Assembly: GCA_003248965.1 (NCBI GenBank)
Contig: QFQU01000020.1
Location: 1 to 64,000, forward strand
Source: Brevundimonas sp.
Lineage (GTDB): Bacteria; Pseudomonadota; Alphaproteobacteria; Caulobacterales; Caulobacteraceae
Direction: 5' to 3'
Length of the DNA stretch: 64,000 nt
In this document: piece by piece, positions 55,201 through 63,654 of the stretch
How the letters are laid out: every line of letters begins with the position of its first letter
Position numbering within the stretch: position 1 is the stretch's first letter
Notes under the pieces: model-generated
Seen by the model: only the letters and a program-made list of their open reading frames with translations
Told to the model about the DNA's origin: nothing
The model's database searches: none
Program-made: the position numbers and the translations under genes

Positions 55201-56838
55201 TCACCCCGCCAGGGCGGCGTCCACGACCGCCCTGGCCTCGGCCTGGACCGCCGCCAGGTGGTCGGCGCCAAGGAAGGATTCGGCGTAGATCTTATAGACG
55301 TCCTCGGTGCCCGAAGGGCGGGCGGCGAACCAGGCGTCCCGGGTCACGACCTTCAGTCCGCCGATGGGTTCGCCGTTGCCGGGCGCCGTGGTCAGGATAT
55401 CGACGATGGGCTGACCGGCCAGGGCGGTTGCGGTCACGTCGGCGGGCGACAGGGCGGCCAGGCGCGCCTTCTGCGCCCGCGTCGCGGGGGCGTCCATCCG
55501 GGCGTAGGCGGGCGCGCCGTATCGGTCGGTCAGGTCGGCGTAGAGGCGGCTGGCGCTCTGGCCCGTGCGACCCTGGATCTCGGCCGCCAGCAGACACAGC
55601 AAAAGCCCGTCCTTGTCGGTTGTCCAGACCGTGCCGTCGCGCCGCAGGAAGGACGCTCCGGCCGACTCCTCGCCGCCGAACCCGACCGAGCCGTCCAGCA
55701 GGCCCGGCACGAAATGTTTGAAACCCACCGGCGTCTCCACCAGCCGGCGGCCCAGGCCCGCGACCACCCGGTCGATCATGGAAGAGGACACCAGCGTCTT
55801 GCCGACCCCGACCTGCGCCCCCCAGCCAGGCCGGTTCTGGAACAGATAGGCGATGGCGGCCGCCAGGAAGTGGTTGGGGTTCATCAGTCCGCCGTCGGGG
55901 GTGACGATCCCGTGCCGGTCGGCGTCCGCGTCATTGCCGAAGGCCAGATCGTAGCGCGCCTGCCCCTGCATCATGCCGATCAGATTGGCCATGGCCGCGG
56001 GCGACGAACAGTCCATGCGAATCTTGCCGTCCGTATCCAGCGGCATGAAGGCCCAGCGCGGATCGACCGTCTGGTTGACGACCGTCAGGTCCAGGCCATG
56101 CCGCTCGGCGATCGCGCCCCAATAGGCGACGGCCGCGCCGCCCAGGGGATCGGCGGCGATCCGCACGCCGGCCTCGCGCACGACGTCCAGGTCCAGCGCG
56201 CTGGGCAGGTCGTCGACGTAGGCGGCCAGGAAGTCGAACCGGCCGGCCGTCGCATAGGCCTGGGCGAACGGGACGCGGCGCACCTCGGTCAGGCCGCCCT
56301 CGATCAACTGGTTGGCGCGGGCGGCGATGGCGGCGGTGGCCTCGCTCCCGGCCGGGCCGCCCGAGGGAGGATTGTATTTGATGCCGCCGTCGCGGGGCGG
56401 ATTGTGCGACGGGGTGATCAGGACGCCGTCGGCCTGACGTGTGTTAGCCCGATTGTGGGTCAATATGGCGTGGGACACAGCGGGGGTGGGGGTGAAGCCG
56501 TCGCGGGCGTCGATCAGCACCTGAACGCCATTGGCGACCAGCACCTCCAGCGTGGAGCGGAAGGCCGGTTCGGACAGGGCGTGGGTGTCGCGCCCCAGGA
56601 ACAGAGGACCGTCGATCCTCTGCGCTGCGCGGTATTCGGCGACCGCCTGGGCGATGGCCAGGATGTGGGCCTGGTTGAAGGCGCCGTCCAGACTGGACCC
56701 CCGGTGGCCCGAGGTGCCGAAGACGACCCGCTGCTGGGGTTCGGCCATGTCGGGCCGCACGGCCTCATAGGCGGCGAGCAGGGCGTCCAGGTCGATCAGG
56801 TCTTCGGGGCGGGCCGTCCGGCCGGCGCGTTCGTGCAT
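55201..56838 (-). CDS. pgm: Phosphoglucomutase (alpha-D-glucose phosphate-specific)
   Basis: 545 residues. The phosphoserine loop is VLITPSHNPPRDGG, the N-terminal signature is VVFGTSGHRGSSL, the metal loop DADADRHG and the sugar loop GEESAGASF. It interconverts glucose-1- and glucose-6-phosphate for glycogen and surface sugar synthesis. Length fits the E. coli Pgm type. Confidence 0.97.
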   Translation of the reverse strand: MHERAGRTARPEDLIDLDALLAAYEAVRPDMAEPQQRVVFGTSGHRGSSLDGAFNQAHILAIAQAVAEYRAAQRIDGPLFLGRDTHALSEPAFRSTLEVLVANGVQVLIDARDGFTPTPAVSHAILTHNRANTRQADGVLITPSHNPPRDGGIKYNPPSGGPAGSEATAAIAARANQLIEGGLTEVRRVPFAQAYATAGRFDFLAAYVDDLPSALDLDVVREAGVRIAADPLGGAAVAYWGAIAERHGLDLTVVNQTVDPRWAFMPLDTDGKIRMDCSSPAAMANLIGMMQGQARYDLAFGNDADADRHGIVTPDGGLMNPNHFLAAAIAYLFQNRPGWGAQVGVGKTLVSSSMIDRVVAGLGRRLVETPVGFKHFVPGLLDGSVGFGGEESAGASFLRRDGTVWTTDKDGLLLCLLAAEIQGRTGQSASRLYADLTDRYGAPAYARMDAPATRAQKARLAALSPADVTATALAGQPIVDILTTAPGNGEPIGGLKVVTRDAWFAARPSGTEDVYKIYAESFLGADHLAAVQAEARAVVDAALAG

Positions 56839-56867
56839 CGTCAGTCAATCGTTGGAAAAGGGGCGGC

Positions 56868-57719
56868 TCAGGCGCCGCTGAAGGTGTCGCAGGACGCGGG
56901 ATCGCCCGACTGATAGCCGCGCTGAAGCCATTCGACCCGCTGGGCCGAGGAGCCGTGGGTGAAGCTTTCGGGCGAGACCCGGCCGCCGGCGCGGCGTTGC
57001 AGGGTGTCGTCGCCGATGGCCTGGGCGGTCTTCATGCCTTCCTCGATGTCGCCGGGCTCCAGCGCCACCTTGCCGTTCGACACGGCGGCGGCGTTCTTGG
57101 CCCAGACGCCGGCGTAGCAGTCGGCCTGAAGCTCCAGCGCCACGGAATACTGGTTGGCCTCGCCCTGACCGCGCGCGCGTTGCTGGGCGCGGCGGACCTG
57201 TTCGGACGTGCCGGTCAGGGTCTGGACGTGATGGCCGAACTCATGGGCGATGACATAGGCGCGGGCGAAGTCGGCGCCCGATGCGCCCAACTGGCTCTCC
57301 ATCTCCTGCCAGAAGCCCAGGTCCAGATAGACCGTCTGATCGTTGGGGCAGTAGAAGGGGCCCATGGCCGACTGGCCCATGCCGCAGCCGGTCGGGGTGC
57401 CCTGTTCGTAGATCACGACCTTGGGCGGGGTATAGCCGCGCAGCTTCTGCGACCAGACATCGTTGACGTTGGCGCCGATGACATCGACGAAGCGGCCGGC
57501 CTGATCCTGGGGCGTGCCGACCTTGCCTTGCTGTTCGGTGGCGCCGACGCCGCCCATCTGGCTGGCCAGTTGGGTCGTGGTGGACGGGTCGATGCCGAAG
57601 ACGAAATAGCCGATCAGGGCCAATATGCCGACGCCGATGCCGCCGCCTGCGATGGCGCCGCCGCCCAGTCCGCGCCGATCCTCGACCCCGCCGCCTGTCC
57701 GTCCGTCTTGCCAGCGCAT
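56868..57719 (-). CDS. Neutral zinc metallopeptidase (YpfJ family)
   Basis: 283 residues. After a basic start comes a glycine-rich membrane helix (GLGGGAIAGGGIGVGILALIGYFVF), then the catalytic domain with the zincin motif AHEFGHHVQ and a later glutamate in ALELQADCYAGVW. The family (zinc metallopeptidase, YpfJ/DUF2342-like) is widespread; the substrate is unknown. Probably membrane-anchored with the domain in the periplasm. It follows pgm on the same strand after 29 bases. Confidence 0.92.
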   Translation of the reverse strand: MRWQDGRTGGGVEDRRGLGGGAIAGGGIGVGILALIGYFVFGIDPSTTTQLASQMGGVGATEQQGKVGTPQDQAGRFVDVIGANVNDVWSQKLRGYTPPKVVIYEQGTPTGCGMGQSAMGPFYCPNDQTVYLDLGFWQEMESQLGASGADFARAYVIAHEFGHHVQTLTGTSEQVRRAQQRARGQGEANQYSVALELQADCYAGVWAKNAAAVSNGKVALEPGDIEEGMKTAQAIGDDTLQRRAGGRVSPESFTHGSSAQRVEWLQRGYQSGDPASCDTFSGA

Positions 57720-57784
57720 GATCGCTCCTCTCCCTTCGTTCCGCCCAAGCTAGGCCTGAACGCGGGGGGAAGGGAAGAGATGCG

Positions 57785-58186
57785 TCAGGGTTTGCGATCC
57801 AGCCAGGCGTCGATCTGGCCGAATCCTTGCGCGGCCGCCTGGCCGCGGGCGGCCGTCGCCTGGCGCAGGGCGCGTTCCTGCTCGGGGCTGTAGAGCGGGC
57901 GGATCGGTCCGGTCGATGTCGGCGGCGTTGCGGCCTGGCGCGCGGCCTCCAGATCGCGCAGGCGCGACTGGGTCTCGGTCTGCTGGCTGGCGGCCAGGGC
58001 GGCGCCGGCCTGGGCCTGGGCGCGCAGCCGCTCGGTCTCGTAGCGGTGCTGATCGGCGATGGCCGCCGGCGCGCCGCCGACATAGGGGACGTAGGGCGCG
58101 CCATAGGGATTGGGCGCAGGTGGGACCTGCGCCGCGACCGGCGTCGCCGCAGCAGCCAGGACCGACAGGATCAGGACCTTCCTCAT
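57785..58186 (-). CDS. Hypothetical exported protein, Pro/Ala/Gln-rich
   Basis: 133 residues from the ATG at 58186, after which MRKVLILSVLAAAATPVAAQ forms a clean signal peptide with a cleavage site. The mature protein begins with a PxPNPYGAPYVPY segment and continues as a coiled-coil-like helix rich in Ala, Gln and Arg. No family recognised. Upstream of the metallopeptidase on the same strand with a 65-base gap. Confidence 0.65.
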   Translation of the reverse strand: MRKVLILSVLAAAATPVAAQVPPAPNPYGAPYVPYVGGAPAAIADQHRYETERLRAQAQAGAALAASQQTETQSRLRDLEAARQAATPPTSTGPIRPLYSPEQERALRQATAARGQAAAQGFGQIDAWLDRKP

Positions 58187-58309
58187 GATCCCGACATGGG
58201 GCCGAGGACGGCTTGCGCCAAGCGGAGCCGCGCCGCTTTTCGGCGGGGGCTGGCCCACCTTAAGTTCCGGGTTCGTCCTGCGCAGGGCTCGGAACGACGC
58301 CCGGCATGT

Positions 58310-58960
58310 TCAGGGCATGGCCCAGACGGAGGACCGCTTGATCTCCTGGTCCTCCAGCTCCCGCGTCGTGGGCACCCGGTATTCGGCGAGGAAATCCAGG
58401 CCCGTGCGCGGGAAATAGGTGCGGCCCGGGTCGCCGATCAGGACGCGCGTCCCCCTGGCCCGCGCCTGGGCCAGCCAGGCCAGGATGGCCTCGGTCATCG
58501 GGCGTTCGTAGCAGATGTCGCCGGCGCAGATGACCTCGACGTCGGGCGTGGCGCTGTCCAGCAGGTCGGTCTGGGTGAAGGCCAGCGCCACGCCGTTGGC
58601 CTGGGCGTTGGCGGCGACGGCGGCCTGGCAGAAGGGGTCGATGTCGGCGCACAGGACCGAGGCTGCGCCCGCCTTCATCGCCGCGACGCCGACCAGGCCC
58701 GAACCGGCGGCGAAGTCCAGCACCCGTTTGCCGGCGACCTCGTGCGGATGGTCCAGGAGGTAGCGGCTCAGCGCCTGACCGCCCGCCCAGGCGAAGGCCC
58801 AGAAGGGCGGCGGCACGCCCATTTCACCCAGCTCCTCCTCGGTCAGGCGCCAGATCGGGGTGATCTCGTCGGCCAGCCAAAGGGAAATCTCGGGCGCATG
58901 CGGCACGGGCTGCAGCCGGGTGTGGCTGCGGATGAAGGCGGCGGGATCGGAGACGGTCAC
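58310..58960 (-). CDS. Class I SAM-dependent methyltransferase (ETFBKMT/nicotinamide-methyltransferase-like)
   Basis: 216 residues from a GTG at 58960 that overlaps the desaturase stop (GTGA). The SAM motif is VLDFAAGSGLVGVAAMKAG, preceded by PPFWAFAWAGGQALSRYLL, the pattern of the lysine methyltransferase family related to PrmA. Motif post-I is CADIDPF. It probably methylates a protein lysine such as that of ETF-beta or a ribosomal protein. Coupled to the desaturase gene without an obvious functional link. Confidence 0.85.
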   Translation of the reverse strand: MTVSDPAAFIRSHTRLQPVPHAPEISLWLADEITPIWRLTEEELGEMGVPPPFWAFAWAGGQALSRYLLDHPHEVAGKRVLDFAAGSGLVGVAAMKAGAASVLCADIDPFCQAAVAANAQANGVALAFTQTDLLDSATPDVEVICAGDICYERPMTEAILAWLAQARARGTRVLIGDPGRTYFPRTGLDFLAEYRVPTTRELEDQEIKRSSVWAMP

Positions 58961-59928
58961 GGGGCGGGGCGCGTCGTCACGGTTCGCAGCACGTCCAGAT
59001 AGCCGGGCGCCACCTCCATCGCCTTTCCCTGGGGCCTGGCGTGCACGGCGCGGTGCAGGGCCGGCAGCTTCCAGCAGGGGACATGCATGAACAGATGATG
59101 CTCGGCGTGGAAATTGACCCAATAGGGGGCGATGAAGGCGCGCTCCCACCAGCGGGCGCGAGTGGTGCGGGCGGCGCGAAAGGCGTAATCGGTTCCGCCC
59201 TCGACACAGGCGTGTTCGGCGATGTTCCTCAGTCGCGTCACCATCGGGAACCAGGTCGCCATCGGCAAGAGCCAAAGCACGAAGAAAGCCCACCACAGGC
59301 CGACGGCGACGAATCCGGCCAGCAGCAGGAGGTTGACGATCAGGAAGGGCAGGACGGACCGACCCGTGACGATGGACTCATAGTCATGGGCGGCCTCGAT
59401 CATTCCCTTTGCGCCGCCGCCCTCCGGGCGATTTGAGCGTGCCTGGGCCAGGGGCAGGAGAATCCGCTGTTTGAAGAAGGTCTTGCCCGTCAGGTCGCGG
59501 ATCAGCTTGCGCCGCAGGGAGGCGGGCGTGACGGGGAAGGGCGCCGACAGCATCCGGTCCGGGTCCTCGGGCTGCTGGACGAAGCGGTGATGGCGCAGGT
59601 GATAGGGGCGATAGACCTTCAGACTGGCGCCGATCGGCACGGCGCACAGCCAGTGACCGAGGAAATCGTTCAAGCGCGCGTTTCTGGACAGGCCGCCGTG
59701 CGCCGCCTCGTGCATCAATATGGCCAGGCCCAGTTGGCGTGTGCCGACGATCATCACGCACAGCGGGATCAGCCAGGGAAGGACGACGCCCGCCGTCACG
59801 GCCAGGGCGATCACCGCCCAGCAATGCAGCACCAGCAGCGGCCCGACCCAGGCGGATCGGCTCTGGAACGGACGCCACTCCTGGGGCGTGAACAGGGTCG
59901 CAGGCGCGATGCGCGGGGCGGCGGGCAT
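58957..59928 (-). CDS. Fatty acid desaturase family membrane protein
   Basis: 323 residues with four membrane helices and three histidine boxes: HEAAHG, HLRHHRF and HAEHHLF, which bind the di-iron centre. Such enzymes insert double bonds in acyl chains or hydroxylate lipids and carotenoids; the box spacing fits acyl desaturases of the DesA/DesC-like type. It is the first gene of a two-gene unit with the methyltransferase. The substrate is open. Confidence 0.88.
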   Translation of the reverse strand: MPAAPRIAPATLFTPQEWRPFQSRSAWVGPLLVLHCWAVIALAVTAGVVLPWLIPLCVMIVGTRQLGLAILMHEAAHGGLSRNARLNDFLGHWLCAVPIGASLKVYRPYHLRHHRFVQQPEDPDRMLSAPFPVTPASLRRKLIRDLTGKTFFKQRILLPLAQARSNRPEGGGAKGMIEAAHDYESIVTGRSVLPFLIVNLLLLAGFVAVGLWWAFFVLWLLPMATWFPMVTRLRNIAEHACVEGGTDYAFRAARTTRARWWERAFIAPYWVNFHAEHHLFMHVPCWKLPALHRAVHARPQGKAMEVAPGYLDVLRTVTTRPAP

Positions 59929-59987
59929 GGCGTCAGTCTAACCTCAAGCCCGACTGGCGAACAGTCGTGCGAAGATGTGGGGCGCGC

Positions 59988-60036
59988 CTGACATAAAGTC
60001 AGGTTGACATGACATTTCTACTGTGTCAGGTTCGCC
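59988..60036 (+). promoter_or_regulatory. Putative operator/promoter of the membrane protein-XRE pair
   Basis: Contains a dyad CTGAC-N5-GTCAG (59988-60002), a TTGACA hexamer (60004-60009), a further dyad TGACATTTCTACTGTGTCA, and GTCAG-N5-CCTTACA just before the gene. The GTCAG...CCTTACA part recurs before the hydrolase gene at 60697. The likely binder is the XRE regulator encoded downstream. Confidence 0.55.
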
Positions 60037-60057
60037 TTACACAAACGGGAGGTCGCC

Positions 60058-60462
60058 ATGTTGGCTCTGGGTAAATCGAAGACGCAGGCGGGGCGGCGGT
60101 ATGTGATCCGCACCCTGGCGTTCATGGGCGGCTATCTGGCTGTCAACACCGCCGCCATCTTCGGGGCGTTCGACGACATTCGCAGCCCGGTCGCGGCCTG
60201 GGCCCTGGCCCTGGTGGTCGCCGCGCCGGTCGCGGGTCAGATCTGGGCGACCCTGGCCCTGATGAAGGAATCCGACGAATTCGTGCGCGCCCTGATCGCC
60301 AAACAGTTCATCGTCTCCGCCGGCGTGGCCATGGCCCTGTTCTCGGCCTGGGGTTTCGGCGAAAGCTACGCTGGCGCGCCCCACGCCCAGGGTTGGCTGA
60401 TCTATCCGCTCTTCTGGGCTGTCTATGGCGTGGTGTCGCCCTTCATCCGGAGCAGCCGATGA
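60058..60462 (+). CDS. Small membrane protein co-transcribed with an XRE regulator
   Basis: 134 residues with four hydrophobic segments (about 18-38, 46-66, 82-100 and 112-128). The loop MKESDEFVRALIAKQFIVSAG is typical of a small family that is regularly paired with an YozG-like XRE regulator. ATG with GGGAGG at 60047-60052. The function is unknown; it may sense membrane state or pass a signal to the regulator. ATGA overlap with the next gene. Confidence 0.75.
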   Translation: MLALGKSKTQAGRRYVIRTLAFMGGYLAVNTAAIFGAFDDIRSPVAAWALALVVAAPVAGQIWATLALMKESDEFVRALIAKQFIVSAGVAMALFSAWGFGESYAGAPHAQGWLIYPLFWAVYGVVSPFIRSSR

Positions 60463-60659
60463 AGAATCGCCTGAAATTGTTGCGGGTCGAGCGCGGCTGG
60501 ACCCAGGAACAGCTGGGCCAGGCGCTGGGCGTCTCCCGCCAGGCGGTGATCGCGCTGGAGACCGAACGGCACGATCCGTCGCTGGACCTGGCCTACCGCA
60601 TCGCCGCCGTTTTCGAGCGACCGGTGGAAGACATCTTCGACAACCCGCATTCGGGCTGA
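60459..60659 (+). CDS. XRE family transcriptional regulator (YozG-like)
   Basis: 66 residues. Helix-turn-helix with RVERGWTQEQLGQALGVSRQAVIALETERHDPSLDL and the C-terminal PVEDIFD typical of the short XRE group. The ATG overlaps the stop of the membrane protein gene (ATGA), and its own stop codon lies inside the CTGAC half of the next operator. Expected to repress or activate from the CTGAC...GTCAG sites. Confidence 0.9.
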   Translation: MKNRLKLLRVERGWTQEQLGQALGVSRQAVIALETERHDPSLDLAYRIAAVFERPVEDIFDNPHSG

Positions 60660-60683
60660 CCAAAAAGTCAGAATAACCTTACA
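60656..60683 (+). promoter_or_regulatory. Putative operator/promoter of the alpha/beta hydrolase gene
   Basis: CTGAC-N6-GTCAG (60656-60671) followed by AATAA and CCTTACA (60677-60683), matching the element before 60058. The left half-site overlaps the TGA of the XRE gene. Confidence 0.55.
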
Positions 60684-60696
60684 ATTGGAGACGACC

Positions 60697-61620
60697 ATGA
60701 TGAACGTGCGTAATCGCGCGCGGCCGATGCTGCGCGCCCTGTTCTTCGCTTCCGCCCTGGCCATGACCGCCGCTGCCGGGGCGGCGGCGGCCGAACCGGC
60801 GACGGCTGCGGCGCCCTTCGTCTCGGACCGGTTGTCGGTCGAGGTCGTCGGCCAGGGGTCAGACGTGATCCTGATTCCCGGCCTGGCCTCCTCGCGCGAG
60901 GTTTGGCGGGCGACGGCGGATCGGCTGAAGGCGAACCACCGGGTGCATCTGGTGCAGTTGTCGGGCTTCGCCGGCCAGGCCTGGACACACGGCGACGGCG
61001 CCTTCGTCCAGCCCGAGGTGGCCGAACTGGCGCGCTACATCCGCCAGTCGGGCCTCGTCCGTCCGGCGGTGATCGGCCATTCGATGGGCGGGCTCAGCGG
61101 TCTCATGCTGGCGCAGCAGCACCCCGAACTGGTCGGGCGGTTGATGACGGTCGATTCCCTGCCCTTCTACAGCGCCCTGTTCGGACCGACGGCGACGGCC
61201 GAGACGGCGCGGCCGTTCGCGGACCAGGCGGCGGCGCAGATTCTGGGCGCCGACGCCACGGCCTATCGCGCCCAGCAGACGGCCGCCGCCCAGGGCCTGT
61301 CGCGCGACCCGGCGGAACAGGCCCGCATCGTCGACTGGTCAATGGCCAGCGACCGCCACGCCGTCGCCGCCGCGATCCGCGACGTCATGACCACCGACGC
61401 CCGGCCAGGGCTGGCGGCCATGACGACCCCGGTCACCGCCCTCTACGCCGCCGACGCCGACGGCGGCGCGCCCGCAGCCGTGGCCGACGCGATGTGGACG
61501 CGCGAATATTCCACCCTGCCAGGCGCGACCCTGACGCGGGTGGACGGCAGCCGTCATTTCATCATGGCCGATCAGCCCCGGCGGTTCGCCGAGGCCGTGG
61601 ACCGTTTCCTGGCGGACTGA
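60697..61620 (+). CDS. Exported alpha/beta hydrolase
   Basis: 307 residues from the ATG at 60697, 7 bases after TTGGAG. Signal peptide (MLRALFFASALAMTAAAGAAAAEP). Hydrolase fold with the oxyanion loop IPGLASSREVW, the nucleophile in VIGHSMGGLSG, and the histidine in GSRHFIMADQP near the end. Periplasmic esterase or lactonase-like activity is likely, but the substrate is unknown. It shares an operator with the membrane protein/XRE pair, so the three genes probably respond together. Confidence 0.88.
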   Translation: MMNVRNRARPMLRALFFASALAMTAAAGAAAAEPATAAAPFVSDRLSVEVVGQGSDVILIPGLASSREVWRATADRLKANHRVHLVQLSGFAGQAWTHGDGAFVQPEVAELARYIRQSGLVRPAVIGHSMGGLSGLMLAQQHPELVGRLMTVDSLPFYSALFGPTATAETARPFADQAAAQILGADATAYRAQQTAAAQGLSRDPAEQARIVDWSMASDRHAVAAAIRDVMTTDARPGLAAMTTPVTALYAADADGGAPAAVADAMWTREYSTLPGATLTRVDGSRHFIMADQPRRFAEAVDRFLAD

Positions 61621-61629
61621 TCCGACCGA

Positions 61630-62451
61630 TCAGCCGTTGGTCGGCGTCACATCCCCCGCCTTGACCGGCGCGCCGCCGAACTGGTCGGCGTAGGCGGGGG
61701 CCAGCAGGGTGCGGAAGGCCGACTGCGGCAGGGCGATCCAGTAGTCGCCGTCCGAATGCGGCCCGATCTGATAGGAATCGAGCAGGAAGGTGATCCCGCC
61801 GATCTTGCCCGGCTCGGACCCCGGCGTCAGGATGAAGGGCGTGGCCGAGGCCTTGGGGCAGGTCCACATCTTGCCGCCCAGGGTCGCCGGCTCCGAGCCC
61901 GGCGAGCGGGCCTGTTTGGCGGCGTTGGCGGCGGCGCACAGGGCCTTGTCCAGGGCGACCGTATCCGGCCCCGCGCGGAACAGGTCGGCGAAGCCCAGCG
62001 GGCGTTTGACCGTCTTGTCCCAGATGACCCCGCAATAGGTGACGTTGGGATGGGCGCCGCCCGTGTCCTCGAAATTGGTGCGGGCCAGGCTGATCAGCTT
62101 GGGCGTTTCGCCGCCCGGCGAATAGGTGACGGTGCGCTCATACGGACGATCGCCGCCCCCGGCCTCGCTGAGATCGGCCTGGGCGCCCTCGGCGAACTGG
62201 CCCAGTTCGCGCACCCCGGCGTCGTACAGGGCCCCGCGCAGGCCGGGCGCGGTCTTGACCCCCTCTGGCAGGGTCAGTTTGACGGTGGCGTAGGGCGTCT
62301 TGGCGTCATAGGCTAGGGGTCCGTCCACGGCGGCGGCGGGCGGGGGCGTCGGCTGGGCGGGCTTGGCCTTGTCCTCGCGGCGCTGGCAGGCGGCCAGGGT
62401 CGCGGCGATGGCGACGGTGGTCAGCAGGATCTTTGCGGGGGAGGAGCGCAT
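61630..62451 (-). CDS. Lipoprotein with DUF4163/DUF3298 domains
   Basis: 273 residues. The signal ends in a lipobox LAAC at about 18-21, followed by a proline-rich linker. The rest fits the DUF4163-DUF3298 pair of secreted proteins related to RsiV (YSPGGETPKLISLARTNFEDTGGAHPN, GLFRAG-like FADLFRAG, LLDSYQIGPHSDGDY). RsiV in Bacillus binds lysozyme; whether this protein binds a ligand in the same way is unknown. Confidence 0.82.
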   Translation of the reverse strand: MRSSPAKILLTTVAIAATLAACQRREDKAKPAQPTPPPAAAVDGPLAYDAKTPYATVKLTLPEGVKTAPGLRGALYDAGVRELGQFAEGAQADLSEAGGGDRPYERTVTYSPGGETPKLISLARTNFEDTGGAHPNVTYCGVIWDKTVKRPLGFADLFRAGPDTVALDKALCAAANAAKQARSPGSEPATLGGKMWTCPKASATPFILTPGSEPGKIGGITFLLDSYQIGPHSDGDYWIALPQSAFRTLLAPAYADQFGGAPVKAGDVTPTNG

Positions 62452-62503
62452 GCTTTTCAGTTCCTATCGCGGGGCGCGTCGGGGGACGCTGGGAAGGGTG
62501 ACG

Positions 62504-63538
62504 TCAGATCGGCCAGAGAGCGCCCAGGCCGATGGCGAAAAGCAGGATGAACCCCGCCTCTCGGTTCGACCGGAACAGTTTCAAGGCCAGGCCGCCGTCC
62601 GCCGGATCGATCCGGCGCGTCTGCAAGGCCAGGTGCAGGCCGTAGGCGATGAGGCCGATCCAGAACAGCGGCCCCAGCCCGGCCGCCAGCCCCGCCAGGG
62701 CGGCGAAGACGACGGCCAGGGCGTAGAAGACGGCGACCCCCGGCCGTACGGCCGAGGCCAGCCGCCGCGCCGAGGACTTGACCCCGATCATGGCGTCGTC
62801 CTCGATGTCCTGAAGGGCGTAGATGGTGTCGTAGCCCAGGGTCCAGAAGACGCCGCCGATCCAAAGCAACAGCGCGGGCAGATAGGCCTGCCAGGCCAGG
62901 GCGACCGCATAGCCGCTGTCGCTGGCCGGGGACCACAGGAAGGGGCGAAACTCGCCCGCCAGGTCGGAGGGCAGCAAAAGGGCGGCGGCCGCCAGGGGCA
63001 GGGCGGCGGCGAACCCCATCAGGGCGCCCCAGTTGAAGGTCAGGCCCAGCCAGGCCTGGGGCCACCAGGTGATCCGCTTCATGAAGGGATAGGCCGCGAC
63101 CAGGGCCAGCGATCCCACGCCCAGCAGGATCGCAACGGTCGGCAGGGTCAAGAGGATCATGAGGCTGATCAGGCTGCACCCCACGACGAAGGCCCAGGCC
63201 TGTTTCACCGTGATCCGGCCCGACGGAATGGGCCGCTGGGCCGTGCGCGCCACCTTGGCGTCGAAGTCGCGGTCGACGATGTCGTTGAAGGCGCAACCCG
63301 CCGCCCGCATCAGACAGGCGCCGACGCCGAAGCCGACGAAAAGCCACAGATCATATAGTCTGGGCGCCTGCCGATACTGCGCCAGGGCCAGGGCGATCCC
63401 CTGCCAGCCGGGCAGCAGCAGCAGCCAGACGCCGATGGGCCGGTCGAACCGTCCCAGCTTCAGCCAGGGTTTGAGCCCCTCGGGCGCATGGCGATCCACC
63501 CAGTTGGCGCCGGCGTCGGGGAGGGGGGCGAACGTCAT
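62504..63538 (-). CDS. ubiA: 4-hydroxybenzoate polyprenyltransferase
   Basis: 344 residues with about eight membrane helices. The two aspartate-rich motifs that bind the prenyl diphosphate are present: CAFNDIVDRDFDAKV and DTIYALQDIEDDAMIGVKSSA. It attaches the polyprenyl tail to 4-hydroxybenzoate in ubiquinone synthesis at the inner membrane. The N-terminus is about 40 residues longer than in E. coli, as usual for alphaproteobacteria. Confidence 0.96.
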   Translation of the reverse strand: MTFAPLPDAGANWVDRHAPEGLKPWLKLGRFDRPIGVWLLLLPGWQGIALALAQYRQAPRLYDLWLFVGFGVGACLMRAAGCAFNDIVDRDFDAKVARTAQRPIPSGRITVKQAWAFVVGCSLISLMILLTLPTVAILLGVGSLALVAAYPFMKRITWWPQAWLGLTFNWGALMGFAAALPLAAAALLLPSDLAGEFRPFLWSPASDSGYAVALAWQAYLPALLLWIGGVFWTLGYDTIYALQDIEDDAMIGVKSSARRLASAVRPGVAVFYALAVVFAALAGLAAGLGPLFWIGLIAYGLHLALQTRRIDPADGGLALKLFRSNREAGFILLFAIGLGALWPI

Positions 63539-63595
63539 GCGGCGCAGGTTAGCGGCGAATGCGGCGGGGGTGAAGGCTTGGAGGGCGAAACGAAA

Positions 63596-63621
63596 AAGGG
63601 GCCGGACGAAACCGGCCCCTT
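63596..63621 (-). terminator. Terminator after the DUF2807 gene
   Basis: A 10-base stem (63596-63605 with 63612-63621) with a 6-base loop; on the minus strand it is followed by TTTTTCG, placed 34 bases after the stop codon of the DUF2807 gene. Confidence 0.8.
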
Positions 63622-63654
63622 CGACATCGCAATCGCCGGCCTCCCTGCGGAGGT

